DNA of 64,000 nt from RGIG4079 sp045646905. GTDB taxonomy: Bacteria > Bacteroidota > Bacteroidia > Bacteroidales > Muribaculaceae. How positions within the stretch are numbered: the stretch's first letter is position 1; each line of letters begins with the position of its first letter. The stretch covers positions 23,108 through 87,107 of the forward strand of contig JAZRLP010000023.1 of the NCBI GenBank assembly GCA_045646905.1. The letters are read 5' to 3'. Positions 10,551-19,690 of the stretch are shown piece after piece. The translations under genes and the position numbers were made by a program. The notes under the pieces are model-generated. The model saw only the letters and a list, made by a program, of their open reading frames with translations. It was not told the origin of the DNA and did no database searches.

Positions 10551-11126
10551 TTAGAAATAAAAATTCATTGTGCGAGTGTAGTGTAACATTCCACAACCAA
10601 TCTCTTGAGCCACACCCTCACCCATTGAATTGGCAACGATTGCCAACGCAAAACGCAATGCTGTTGCAGGGCCATTGGCTGTGATAATATTGTCGAGAGC
10701 CACAACAGGAGTGTCGCGCATCACAGCTTTCACACATTCCCCTTCAAATCCAGGATAACATGTTGCTTCTTTTCCATCAAGAATGCCGAGAGGATAAAGA
10801 ACTACCGCAGGAGCAGCACATATAGCTGCAATCTTTCCACCTGCTTGTGCATGAGCTTTGAGTGCTTTGCTAAGTGTTTCGCAGTTTACCAAGTTTGTTG
10901 AGCCAGGCATACCACCAGGAGCGATGAGCCATTCGGCATTTGCCAAGTCAGCCTCTGAAATCAACATATCGGCAAGCACGGGTATGCCATGAGCGCCAAG
11001 CACTTTATGGTCGGTAGTAACCGATACTGTTTTCAAATCCATACCAGCACGACGCATAACATCAACAACTGTCAAAGCTTCTATTTCTTCAAAACCTTCG
11101 GCCAAAAATAAAAATGATCGTTTCAT
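10551..11126 (-). CDS. DJ-1/PfpI family protein
   Basis: 191 aa from the ATG at 11126. The open frame runs further upstream, but the extra 25 residues are not family-like, and the promoter at 11177-11207 places the transcript start inside them. DJ-1/ThiJ/PfpI fold: the acidic EEIEA motif (residues 13-17) precedes the nucleophile elbow AICAAP with Cys103, the usual DJ-1 catalytic pair. Homologues act as glyoxalase III or protein deglycase-like enzymes and oxidative-stress chaperones; which applies here cannot be told. Soluble, with no signal peptide. It stands alone between the tamB promoter and the Sel1 lipoprotein. Confidence 0.88.
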   Translation of the reverse strand: MKRSFLFLAEGFEEIEALTVVDVMRRAGMDLKTVSVTTDHKVLGAHGIPVLADMLISEADLANAEWLIAPGGMPGSTNLVNCETLSKALKAHAQAGGKIAAICAAPAVVLYPLGILDGKEATCYPGFEGECVKAVMRDTPVVALDNIITANGPATALRFALAIVANSMGEGVAQEIGCGMLHYTRTMNFYF

Positions 11127-11176
11127 AAAAAAAATGTAAAGTTTGTAGGTTAATAATCTATATTTTTTTAACTTTG

Positions 11177-11207
11177 TAAAGTTACATAAAATATAACACA
11201 ACTCAAA
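11177..11207 (-). promoter_or_regulatory. Promoter of the DJ-1 family gene
   Basis: Minus strand TTTG (11207-11204), 19 bp, then TAACTTTA (11184-11177), one base off the -7 consensus. It gives a leader of about 45 nt to the ATG at 11126 and decides the start codon choice. Confidence 0.5.
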
Positions 11208-11316
11208 CTCTTTTTGTTTAATCCCATTAATAAATCTCTCATAATAATATCGAGAGCATATATTATATCTCTAAAATAATGGCGAAATATTTATCCAATA
11301 ATAAAATATCATTATC

Positions 11317-12573
11317 ATGACAAAAACAAAGATTTTATTTGCGACAATCGCAACTCTGTTATTTTCAGCTTGCAGCAAATCACCTAACGATGTGATTGAA
11401 TCGACTTATAATAGTTTAACCAACTGTGATTATGCCTCAATAACCGATTATATCAACATAGGCAACCATAACTCATTATCTAGTGAGGAATGTGATGTTT
11501 TTGACTCGATTATGAAATTCCAATATGATTCAATAAATATCATTTCATTTGCGATTGATAGTTGTAATATTGACGAAGAAAAAGGTGTTGCATCATTTAT
11601 TGTCTGCACAAAATATTCAAATGGAGATTCAATTACTGAATCAGGAGTTATGCATCGCAACAACAGTGGCAAATGGTTAATTGATGTTATCAGCGCCGAT
11701 TCAACGCAAGCTTCTGCTTATGACCACAACCCACAATACAAGTTTATCCCACGAGCTAGATTTGGAATTTATCGCATACTCGCCAATCGTGGAGACGCAA
11801 ATGCTCAATATGAATTATGCAAATACTATAAAGATAGTGTATATGTCGAGCCCAACCATAATGAAGTTTATAAATTAGCCGAAGCGTCTGCCAAACAAGG
11901 CTACACTAAAGGAGAATGGCTATTAGGGCAATGCTATCGTTGGGGATATGGTGTAGAGCAAGATAAAACTAAAGCAGAAGAATGGTATAAAAAAGCAGCT
12001 GACAAAAATGACACAAAAGCCATATATGATTTAGGATGTCTATATCTCAATTATAAAAATTATGAACAACGAAATCCCCAAAAGGCGCTTGAAATATTCC
12101 TTAAAGGAGCCGAGCTCGGTGACACATTAGGATTGTTTGGAACTGGCGTTTGTTATGAATTAATGGACAATAACAAAAGTGCATTTGAATATTATAAAAA
12201 AGCCGCCGACAAAGGGCATGTGATAAGTCTGTACTACTTAGGTATCTTTTATAGTCATGGACGAGGCCTAAAAAAAGACAAAGAAAAAGCAGCAGAGATA
12301 TTCCTTAAAGCAGCTGCATTAGGTAATGCCGATGCTATGAGTGATTATGGGTACTATCTTAAAGAAAAAAATGATGCACAAGGCTCTTGGGAATGGTATC
12401 TCAAGGCAGCAGAGCATGGCTCATCATTGGCAATGTGGAATGTTGCTACAAGATATAAATATGGAAAAGCTCCAGTAAAACGCAATATAGAGGAACATGA
12501 CAATTGGATGAAGAAATACTCAAAAGCATATGCAATAGAACAGGAACAAAATATATTAAATGGATTTAAATAG
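11317..12573 (+). CDS. Sel1-repeat lipoprotein
   Basis: 418 aa. A lipoprotein signal peptide ends at LLFSAC (Cys19), so the protein is probably anchored in the envelope. Residues about 25-140 resemble a small NTF2-like/DUF4878-type domain. From about residue 150 there are six or seven Sel1-like TPR repeats (A...LG..Y..G.G...D..KA..W..KAA pattern, for example GYGVEQDKTKAEEWYKKAA and GRGLKKDKEKAAEIFLKAA). Sel1 repeats are protein-interaction scaffolds, so the partner is unknown. The gene is monocistronic, with a terminator 38 bp after the stop. No clear promoter was found. Confidence 0.85.
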   Translation: MTKTKILFATIATLLFSACSKSPNDVIESTYNSLTNCDYASITDYINIGNHNSLSSEECDVFDSIMKFQYDSINIISFAIDSCNIDEEKGVASFIVCTKYSNGDSITESGVMHRNNSGKWLIDVISADSTQASAYDHNPQYKFIPRARFGIYRILANRGDANAQYELCKYYKDSVYVEPNHNEVYKLAEASAKQGYTKGEWLLGQCYRWGYGVEQDKTKAEEWYKKAADKNDTKAIYDLGCLYLNYKNYEQRNPQKALEIFLKGAELGDTLGLFGTGVCYELMDNNKSAFEYYKKAADKGHVISLYYLGIFYSHGRGLKKDKEKAAEIFLKAAALGNADAMSDYGYYLKEKNDAQGSWEWYLKAAEHGSSLAMWNVATRYKYGKAPVKRNIEEHDNWMKKYSKAYAIEQEQNILNGFK

Positions 12574-12610
12574 CAAAAAACATATCCTTTTTAACAAAAG
12601 TTGTATAATA

Positions 12611-12645
12611 AAGAAGCGGACAAAAGTTCGCTTCTTATATTTTTA
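12611..12645 (+). terminator. Terminator after the Sel1 lipoprotein
   Basis: AAGAAGCG (12611-12618) pairs with CGCTTCTT (12629-12636), with extra pairing inside the loop, followed by ATATTTTTATATTTT. The rest of the 337-bp gap to the response regulator holds only that gene's promoter; nothing else was seen. Confidence 0.65.
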
Positions 12646-12852
12646 TATTTTATCCAAATTTTGGGTATAATTATTTCTTTTGGAAATACTTTATCGCATA
12701 TAGTCTATTATTAAATTCTTTTCAATACCACTACTAATCATTAACATCGGTCGTGTAAGTAAAACCTAGTCAAGTTTTGCCACTATTTATACTATTAATT
12801 CCCCTAAAACCACTCGTTTTTTTGACGATACATCTAAATTTCCTGCATTTAA

Positions 12853-12883
12853 TTTGCTTTTTCGTAATAAGTTTGTAACTTTA
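12853..12883 (+). promoter_or_regulatory. Promoter of the response regulator/kinase pair
   Basis: TTTG (12853-12856), 19-bp spacer, TAACTTTA (12876-12883). The start codon at 12911 lies about 20 nt after the expected transcript start. This argues against the longer in-frame start at 12854, which would overlap the -33 box. Confidence 0.5.
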
Positions 12884-12910
12884 TTGCCACAAACTAAACT
12901 TAATAATATC

Positions 12911-13621
12911 ATGAGAGTAAAAATACTTGTTGTTGACGATGAGGAGTCAATATGCGAAATCTTGAAATATAATCTTGAAAAAGAAGGTTATGAAGTAGAT
13001 TGTGCTTATAGTGCCGAAGAGGCTCTTGCTCACGATTTGGCTGCATACTCAATGTTTATCCTCGACATTATGATGGATCGTTTGAGTGGCTTTGATTTTG
13101 CCAAGCGTCTCAAAAACAACACATCAACCGAAAGCACCCCTATCATTTTCTGCTCGGCTCTTGATGGTGAAGACGACACTGTGATGGGACTCAACATTGG
13201 TGGCGACGACTACATCACCAAGCCGTTTGTAATAAGCGAAGTATTGGCTCGCGTGAGGGCTGTATTGCGTCGTTCTCATATTACTCACAACCATGTTTAC
13301 AACATTTCAAAAAGCATCTATGAGCCCGATATCACATTTAAAAACCTACGAGTGAATCGCAACGAAAAGCTTGTCTATGTAAATGGCGAGGATATACAAG
13401 TAACAAAAACCGAGTTTGATATTTTACTATTTTTCCTCACTCATCGCAATCGCATTTATTCTCGCGAAGAATTAATCCGTTTTATCTGGGGCTGCGATGT
13501 TGATGTTACTGGCCGAGCCATCGACACTAATATTACCCGATTGCGCAAAAAGCTTGGCGAATATGGCAACAATATCATCACACGGTCAGGTTTTGGCTAT
13601 GGGTTCAAAGAAACAAATTAG
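12911..13621 (+). CDS. OmpR-family response regulator
   Basis: 236 aa. The receiver domain has Asp9-Asp10-Glu11, phospho-acceptor Asp52 (FILDIMMD) and Lys104 (YITKPF). A C-terminal winged-helix DNA-binding domain (about 135-235) contains TKTEFDILLFF and the DTNITRLRKKLG recognition helix. It is the cytoplasmic output of a two-component system; the kinase gene overlaps its 3' end by 23 bp, so the two are co-translated. The start at 12911 is chosen because the family begins MxxKILVVDDE and the promoter sits just upstream. The target genes are unknown; the neighbouring polysaccharide operon is only a positional guess. Confidence 0.92.
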   Translation: MRVKILVVDDEESICEILKYNLEKEGYEVDCAYSAEEALAHDLAAYSMFILDIMMDRLSGFDFAKRLKNNTSTESTPIIFCSALDGEDDTVMGLNIGGDDYITKPFVISEVLARVRAVLRRSHITHNHVYNISKSIYEPDITFKNLRVNRNEKLVYVNGEDIQVTKTEFDILLFFLTHRNRIYSREELIRFIWGCDVDVTGRAIDTNITRLRKKLGEYGNNIITRSGFGYGFKETN

Positions 13622-14996
13622 TTATCGTTGGCGATTGTTTTTACCATTGACTGCATTGTTGTGGATTACAATTGCAACAATGGTGGCAATCCAATATGAC
13701 CGGGAAAAGGCCTATCGCAGCGACATTGCTCGACAACAATTAGAATTCATCAACAACCGCATTGTTTTTGCCTATGAACGAGGTGGAAACATCAAGCCAT
13801 TTATGGAGTTTGTAAAAGAATATTTTGAGCAATCGGTTTATGATGAAGTGAGAGTTTCGGTATATAATACCGCAAACAACCAACTCATTTCGGCCATTGG
13901 CGAGCCCATTAAATATAATAAGTCAGATGCCGACAAACGGCCCAACTTTTTTTATGCCGAACAACGAAGCAAGGACAATTCATTGGTGGTCTATACGGCA
14001 ATGCCTTATACCATTAGCCTCACCGAAGCATTAGCTCCCGACTCAACTATGTGGATAATCATACTCATATTTGCTATAACAATCACGATTATAGCATATA
14101 TTTCCACATCCTATTTAAGCAAAAATGTAAAACTTCTTCATAAGTTTGCCAAGCAAGCCGCTACCGAAACCTCGCTCGATGCCAGTTATCGTTTCCCTAA
14201 AGACGAATTGGGGGAAGTGTCGCAACAAATTGTTTCTCTATTCAATAGCAAACTGCAAGCCGTAGAAGACAGCGAGCGTGAGCATAAAATTGCACTTGAC
14301 GCCATTAAAGAGAAGAGCCGCATAAAACGCGAATTGACCAACAACATCAACCACGAGATTAAAACTCCTGTGGGCATCATTAAAGGATATATCGACACCA
14401 TTGCCGAAGATGCCGAAATGCCCGAACGAACTCGTATGCATTTCATCACAAAAACTCAAGAGCAAATTACTCGATTATGCAACCTACTCAACGACATCTC
14501 AATGATTACTCGCCTCAACGAAGCAGCGTCAACAATTCCCATTGAGCAACTCAATTTCCACGATTTAATAAATACAATAGCCAATGACGCGAAAGAGTCG
14601 GGCATATTAAAAGAGATGGCATTTACATTTGACATTCCACTCAAATGCATCGTAAACGGCAATGCATCATTATTAGGTAGTGCTATTCTCAACCTCATAA
14701 AAAACTCGGTAGCATATTCAAAGGGGACAATGATGCGCCTTGAAAAAATAGGAGAAAACGACAAATTATACACCTTCATTTTTTATGACAATGGCACAGG
14801 TGTTGATGAAGAACACCTACCCTATCTTTTCGACCGCTTCTATCGCATTGATGCTGGGCGTTCGCGCAAAGTAGGTGGCACAGGATTAGGACTGCCTATC
14901 GTAAAAAACACCATTCGCACATTTGGTGGCAAAATCTCCGTCAGCAATCGACATCAAGGAGGCCTTGAATTTAGATTTACATTACCCATAGCCTAA
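13599..14996 (+). CDS. Membrane sensor histidine kinase
   Basis: 465 aa from the ATG at 13599. An in-frame extension to 13497 lies wholly inside the response regulator and is not kinase-like. TM1 is at about residues 12-32, a periplasmic sensor segment at 33-148, and TM2 at about 151-168. A HAMP-like linker follows, then the HisKA H-box with His252 (NHEIKTP) and a HATPase domain with N-box NLIKNSVAYS, DNGTGVDEEHLPYLFDRFYR and GGTGLGLPIVK. All catalytic motifs are intact. Partner of the upstream regulator; the signal is unknown. The gene ends at a bidirectional terminator facing the polysaccharide operon. Confidence 0.92.
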   Translation: MGSKKQISYRWRLFLPLTALLWITIATMVAIQYDREKAYRSDIARQQLEFINNRIVFAYERGGNIKPFMEFVKEYFEQSVYDEVRVSVYNTANNQLISAIGEPIKYNKSDADKRPNFFYAEQRSKDNSLVVYTAMPYTISLTEALAPDSTMWIIILIFAITITIIAYISTSYLSKNVKLLHKFAKQAATETSLDASYRFPKDELGEVSQQIVSLFNSKLQAVEDSEREHKIALDAIKEKSRIKRELTNNINHEIKTPVGIIKGYIDTIAEDAEMPERTRMHFITKTQEQITRLCNLLNDISMITRLNEAASTIPIEQLNFHDLINTIANDAKESGILKEMAFTFDIPLKCIVNGNASLLGSAILNLIKNSVAYSKGTMMRLEKIGENDKLYTFIFYDNGTGVDEEHLPYLFDRFYRIDAGRSRKVGGTGLGLPIVKNTIRTFGGKISVSNRHQGGLEFRFTLPIA

Positions 14997-15020
14997 ACGC
15001 ATACAACGGCTATATATACA

Positions 15021-15051
15021 AAAATAGCGATGCTCAACACATCGCTATTTT
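15021..15051. terminator. Bidirectional terminator between kinase and polysaccharide operon
   Basis: AAAATAGCGATG (15021-15032) and its perfect complement CATCGCTATTTT (15040-15051) around a 7-nt loop. The A and T tracts make it work on both strands, ending the kinase transcript and the ten-gene minus-strand operon. Confidence 0.75.
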
Positions 15052-15072
15052 CATTAAATATAATTAACTATT

Positions 15073-16140
15073 TCAATATTCATCAATTGTTTGCTTGGCC
15101 ACACTTTCCCAATTATAATCAGCCAAATCATACTCGCATGCTTGTTGTGTTTGATACATTTGCGCAATGCGCTCGGTCAAACTATCAACATCACATTTTT
15201 TAGCATAACACTCTCGGGGCAACTCCACTAGATGAGTGGCAGGAATATCCGAAACAACCATATGCAATCCATAATTCATTGCTTCAAGCATTACCAAGGG
15301 GAATCCCTCATTCTCAGATGACAAAACAAACAAGCGAGCATGGCTATAAAGTTGGCGCAAATTTTCGCCACCTACAAAGCCTGCAAAGATTACTTTATTA
15401 TTAACATCAAGCGATTTTAGGTGTTCAAAATAAGAACCCCCATGATCGGCAGCACCTGCAATTACCAATTGCTTTACCGAGTCAAGTCTATTTACTGCCT
15501 CAACAAGATATTCAAATCCTTTTTCGGGAGTGAGACGCCCAACTCCAAGCACATATTCACCTTTTATAGCACCTATTTTCCCCAAAAAATCGGCATTTTC
15601 GCATCGTGTAACAGCGTCTATACCATTGGGGATATATACGGCTTTCTTTTGAATCGACTCGGGCGCTTTAGCCATTTGGAATTTATTCACAAAAATTATC
15701 TTATTGGCAAATCCAAATGACAAGGACTCACTTATGCGTAGTATCATCTTGGCCACTGCACCCCACTTTTTATGTTCATAATTGGGACTATGATAGGTAA
15801 TCACCACCTTGAACCCAAACATTCGCAACAATGGAGTAAACATTCCTGGCCCAATGTTATGAATATGTACTACATCAACGCGATGGAATAAGAGGTGCAT
15901 ACAACACAAAAAAGTATGAAACACAGCCTCAAAGCCCTTGACGCGAGTTGATGGAAGATCAACAAATGAGATACGCGAATATTGTGCCGACTTAGATAAC
16001 GACGACAAGTAAGGACGACGGCGATACACCTTTATCGCATCAATAGCAACTCCAAAACGAGTATATAAGCACTCACAGTGACGTTCCACGCCACCTTGAA
16101 TGTCAGGAAATCCTCTTGTGCCTATTACTGCTATTCTCAT
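15073..16140 (-). CDS. GT4 glycosyltransferase, last gene of polysaccharide operon
   Basis: 355 aa with a GT-B fold. The N-terminus (VIGTRGFPDIQGGVERH) is typical of rhamnosyl/glucosyl GT4 enzymes with a DUF1972-like first domain. The donor-binding half has GVGRLTPEKGFEYLVEAV at about residue 195 and the E-x7-E signature in SSENEGFPLVMLEAMNYG at about 275. Cytoplasmic or membrane-associated, it would add one sugar to the lipid-linked repeat unit. The start overlaps the upstream glycosyltransferase stop by 4 bp (ATGA). Donor and acceptor cannot be read from sequence. Confidence 0.87.
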   Translation of the reverse strand: MRIAVIGTRGFPDIQGGVERHCECLYTRFGVAIDAIKVYRRRPYLSSLSKSAQYSRISFVDLPSTRVKGFEAVFHTFLCCMHLLFHRVDVVHIHNIGPGMFTPLLRMFGFKVVITYHSPNYEHKKWGAVAKMILRISESLSFGFANKIIFVNKFQMAKAPESIQKKAVYIPNGIDAVTRCENADFLGKIGAIKGEYVLGVGRLTPEKGFEYLVEAVNRLDSVKQLVIAGAADHGGSYFEHLKSLDVNNKVIFAGFVGGENLRQLYSHARLFVLSSENEGFPLVMLEAMNYGLHMVVSDIPATHLVELPRECYAKKCDVDSLTERIAQMYQTQQACEYDLADYNWESVAKQTIDEY

Positions 16141-17333
16141 TTATATAATTCTTTTAATTGTTTATAATGAGTGTCAAACGAGAATCGTTCTTGCGACTGC
16201 TGAGCAATTTGCTTGTAATTATATTTATCTGACTGCATTACACGAGTGATTGCCCGTTGCATATCTTCAACATTGCCCGACTCAAATTTTTCGCCCCATG
16301 CGGGTTCAATCAACTCAGGAACACCTCCAATATCCGCCCCCACAATGGGAATACCGGCACACAAAGCCTCGATAACACTCAACGGATTATTTTCGTAACA
16401 TTCCGATGGCAACACAAGGCATTTAGCCGACAATAATATTTCGGCAACCTTCTCTGCCGGTTGATGTCCTAAGAACTCTATATTTTCACATTTACCATAC
16501 TCCGCGATAAATCCGTCATACAGATGCCCACCACCCACAAGTTTGAGTTTGTATGGCAAATCTTTTGCAGCCTTGAGCAGTGTTGCCACGCCTTTCTCCT
16601 CTGATAGGCGACCTACATATACATAATAATCATCGCGCGTGTCAGAAATCTCAACACCTTTTAATTGATCGAGTTTGATAGGGTCAACAAAGTTACATAC
16701 AACTTTCAACTTTTCCTCTTTCAATCCGGCTTTAAGCATTTGGCGTTTGATAAACGAACTTGGACAAATGAAATAGTCAACATATTGTTGTAGTTTTTTC
16801 ACATTCCACTTTTTAGCCTCAAAATAGGCTAATATACTTGCTGGCAAGTTTTCCTTGAAGCATCGTTCTTTTACCACATTAATCTTTGAGGTAAAACACT
16901 TTTCGCATATTGAGCCTCGATTAAGACAACTATAGGCCGGACATGCCAATTTATAATCATGGAGAGTCCACACTACTTTACAACCAAACTTTTTAGCGAG
17001 TTTCACCACTGCTGGCGACAAGTAGGAATGAACGTTATGAAGGTGAACAATGTCGGGGTTAAATTCTTGCAATGCCTTCTTAAATGACGATTCTATTCCA
17101 TGATAGCCCATTGTGCGCATCGCAAATTTAATTTTATCTCCCAGTCCACCCGAGAAATCAACTTGCGAAGCGGTATAGAAATTTTCAGGAGATAGATTTT
17201 GAGGGTAATCCATTGTAAAAACGCCTACTTCATATCCTCTTTTCTCTAGGTCGTTAGCCATATTTATGGCAACAACCTCGGCTCCACCTCGGGTATAATA
17301 GAATTTACTAACAAGTAATATCTTTTTTTCCAT
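16137..17333 (-). CDS. GT4 glycosyltransferase with cysteine-rich insert
   Basis: 398 aa with a GT-B fold, starting KKILLVSKFYYTRGGAEVVA. The donor site has YVGRLSEEKGVATLLKA at about 245 and SECYENNPLSVIEALCAGIP at about 315. Residues about 130-150 hold a cluster of cysteines (ACPAYSC, RGSICEKC), a pattern seen in a subset of polysaccharide GT4 enzymes and possibly a metal site. The ATG directly follows a perfect terminator-like palindrome and T-run (17334-17364), so its expression may depend on read-through. Overlaps the next gene by 4 bp. Confidence 0.87.
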   Translation of the reverse strand: MEKKILLVSKFYYTRGGAEVVAINMANDLEKRGYEVGVFTMDYPQNLSPENFYTASQVDFSGGLGDKIKFAMRTMGYHGIESSFKKALQEFNPDIVHLHNVHSYLSPAVVKLAKKFGCKVVWTLHDYKLACPAYSCLNRGSICEKCFTSKINVVKERCFKENLPASILAYFEAKKWNVKKLQQYVDYFICPSSFIKRQMLKAGLKEEKLKVVCNFVDPIKLDQLKGVEISDTRDDYYVYVGRLSEEKGVATLLKAAKDLPYKLKLVGGGHLYDGFIAEYGKCENIEFLGHQPAEKVAEILLSAKCLVLPSECYENNPLSVIEALCAGIPIVGADIGGVPELIEPAWGEKFESGNVEDMQRAITRVMQSDKYNYKQIAQQSQERFSFDTHYKQLKELYK

Positions 17334-17364
17334 AAAAAAATACGTTTCTTAATAAGAAACGTAT
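17334..17364 (-). terminator. Intrinsic terminator/attenuator inside the polysaccharide operon
   Basis: A perfect 25-bp palindrome (17340-17364, arms ATACGTTTCTT) is followed on the minus strand by seven T residues that end exactly at the ATG of the next glycosyltransferase. It has the form of a Rho-independent terminator but lies between two co-directional genes 55 bp apart, so partial termination is likely. Confidence 0.6.
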
Positions 17365-17388
17365 ATAATTAACCTTTTATTACATCAA

Positions 17389-18465
17389 TCAACATTTATC
17401 TGCCACGAGTTTTTGCATTATTGCGAAAAGCTGATTGTTGACAATATTTGACCACTCGTATTTTTCCATTGATTTTCGTATTTCGGCAGATTTGAAACCA
17501 CTTCTATCCATTTTATGATATTGCTCCAACGCCTCACAAAACGATTCGGCATTATCATCACAAATCAACCCATTCATAGGTTCAATCAAAATTCTATTTT
17601 CATATGTGTTGGTAGCGATGCAATACATTCCCGACAGCACATATTCATATATTTTGGTAGAAGGCTGACATTCGTAATATGGGGTCATTGGCACATATGC
17701 AACCCCAAGATTTGCTTGCATGAAAAATGGCTTCAAATCCTCATAGTTTATACGCCCATAAAATACCACTTTCCCTTCAAGTTGATTTTCTTTTATCAAC
17801 GATTTAATTTTCTCCTCTTCATGTTGCATGCCAAAGCCAACAATATCATAATGGAAATCAACCTCAGGATATTTTTTATTAAATAGGATTAATCCCTCAA
17901 TTGTTTTGTCGATATCGCGTTGTTTAAGAGTGCCAACATAGAAAAGTCGCAAATCATCATATTCTTTTTGGTTTTCACAAATCACATCTGCTCCAAGCGG
18001 AATTATATCAAAACTACCACTCTTCAACTTCAATTTCTTCGACAATGACTCCGATAAAATCATTGTATGGCTAAACTTATTAGCCTCTTTTTTTATCAGC
18101 CAATTAAAGAATGAGCGTTTTAATGCGTTTTTATTCACATCACCCGAACGGATATCCATAATTGATGGTGTCGTTCCAAAATACTTAGTCAACATCGAAC
18201 AACATTTGAAGTAAGAACACAATATCACATCAAATGAATATTCTTGCATTATCTGTTCAAGGCGCTTGCAAAATTCCAATCGCCATTTCACACTATTTGG
18301 CTCATCGACATAAATAGGCGTAACCAAGTCCAATTCCATTTTTTTCAAATGGTAGTCATTACATAGATAAACTATACGATGACCTTGTGCCGATAAATGC
18401 TTACAATAATGATAATATCCTGCATTATATCCAAATTGACCTTGATTTATCATCAATATATTCAT
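17389..18465 (-). CDS. GT4-like glycosyltransferase
   Basis: 358 aa. The N-terminus MNILMINQGQFGYNAGYYHY fits a GT-B enzyme. The donor half contains RLFYVGTLKQRDIDKTIEGL at about 175 and a weak E-x7-E region around ECQPSTKIYEYVLSG (about 275), where the usual EGFP is replaced, as in many capsule GTs. Probably adds a sugar of the repeat unit. Seven bp separate it from the propeller protein upstream, so translation is coupled. The 3' end is followed by the palindromic attenuator. Confidence 0.8.
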   Translation of the reverse strand: MNILMINQGQFGYNAGYYHYCKHLSAQGHRIVYLCNDYHLKKMELDLVTPIYVDEPNSVKWRLEFCKRLEQIMQEYSFDVILCSYFKCCSMLTKYFGTTPSIMDIRSGDVNKNALKRSFFNWLIKKEANKFSHTMILSESLSKKLKLKSGSFDIIPLGADVICENQKEYDDLRLFYVGTLKQRDIDKTIEGLILFNKKYPEVDFHYDIVGFGMQHEEEKIKSLIKENQLEGKVVFYGRINYEDLKPFFMQANLGVAYVPMTPYYECQPSTKIYEYVLSGMYCIATNTYENRILIEPMNGLICDDNAESFCEALEQYHKMDRSGFKSAEIRKSMEKYEWSNIVNNQLFAIMQKLVADKC

Positions 18466-18472
18466 CTATATC

Positions 18473-19690
18473 CTATTTTAGCAACGATTCCACATTTATT
18501 GAATACAACCTGCGCTTGCCATCATGTCCCGATTCGAAATATACATGAGTGCCTTGCATATTCCATTTTGGATGCAGGTCAATTCGCCCCGGTCCTTTAT
18601 ATTTCAAAGGTTGATAGAAACGACCAAGACAAATGAGTTTATCAGTTTTAATATTGTAAAGATACAATCGCGACATCGCATCATGACCGGGATAACTATC
18701 AGTTACCATCCACTCCCCTTGATTGATTGTTGATGGGTGACCATCGGTTACTGGGAGTTTTTTTGACAACAATTTGCGGTTATCGGTTTTATCCTCAAAC
18801 ATCACATAAGCATCTCCTGTTTCGGGAGTGTGGCAAAATGAGACTATCCAGTTATTATCAACCCAATATGAGTGAGAAGTCATTTTGTCGCCATTGAGAA
18901 TATACATATCCGAGCCATCGGCATTAGCTGTTATCAAACGCATATAACGTCCCTTAGGGCCTACCCAACGATGTAGGAACATAAAGCGTTTTCCGTCGGG
19001 CGAAATATCTATATGGTTAACCTTATGTCGAGCTCCCTCCATAGTTTCGGCGGGCTTAAGATCGATTAATTGCTGCAAAGTAATAATCAATTTCACCTCT
19101 TTTGTTGCCACATCAACATGCCATATACCATCGGCATCATTCATAGGCATCTCAAGATTTTTATGGCAAAAATATCCATAATCGGGTCGCATTACTGCCA
19201 AACGATCAAAATTTAGCGACAACGCATAATCTTCTTGTTTTGAAAGAGCATAGATAGGCATAGGCAACACATCTTTTTCCTCCTTTGCATCGGCATCATA
19301 TACCACAGCCTCATATTTATCGGTCAATTGATTATAGCGATTATAATAAGCTCGATTAGGGTGAGAATACCCCCATTGCGACATACATCCTTGTTGCAAG
19401 TTGTATGCCATAGTTTCACCAATTTCGTGCTCGCCTTTGGCATCACGATAATATAGCGACACTCTATCTTTTCCTTTAGGCACACAATAAAGCACCTGTC
19501 CCTTGTCATTCTCGGGCGAAACATTATAGTACCCAAAATATGACATAGAAAAATCAGAAACAGGCTTCAAGTCTATCTCTTGCGACACTACGTCTGCCGA
19601 AGTATAAAATCCGTGCTTTATATACCTCATATATAGATATCGAGTATAAACATATGGTGGTCGCAAAATTGCTTTTACTATTTTTTTCAT
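18473..19690 (-). CDS. Oligogalacturonate-lyase-like beta-propeller protein
   Basis: 405 aa. No signal peptide; the N-terminus is basic and aromatic (RPPYVYTRYLYMRY). The body shows repeated propeller blades of the TolB/PD40 kind (DISPDGKRFMFLHR at about 230, NADGSDMYIL). The C-terminal half carries HSYW, TDGHPS, WMVTDSYPG and RIDLHPKW...VYFESGHDGKRRLY. These resemble the His-rich metal-site blades of family PL22 oligogalacturonate lyases, as I know that family. It sits between the flippase (4-bp overlap) and glycosyltransferases, so it probably acts on the polysaccharide or its precursors. A catalytic role is inference; it may be a non-enzymatic propeller. Confidence 0.65.
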   Translation of the reverse strand: MKKIVKAILRPPYVYTRYLYMRYIKHGFYTSADVVSQEIDLKPVSDFSMSYFGYYNVSPENDKGQVLYCVPKGKDRVSLYYRDAKGEHEIGETMAYNLQQGCMSQWGYSHPNRAYYNRYNQLTDKYEAVVYDADAKEEKDVLPMPIYALSKQEDYALSLNFDRLAVMRPDYGYFCHKNLEMPMNDADGIWHVDVATKEVKLIITLQQLIDLKPAETMEGARHKVNHIDISPDGKRFMFLHRWVGPKGRYMRLITANADGSDMYILNGDKMTSHSYWVDNNWIVSFCHTPETGDAYVMFEDKTDNRKLLSKKLPVTDGHPSTINQGEWMVTDSYPGHDAMSRLYLYNIKTDKLICLGRFYQPLKYKGPGRIDLHPKWNMQGTHVYFESGHDGKRRLYSINVESLLK

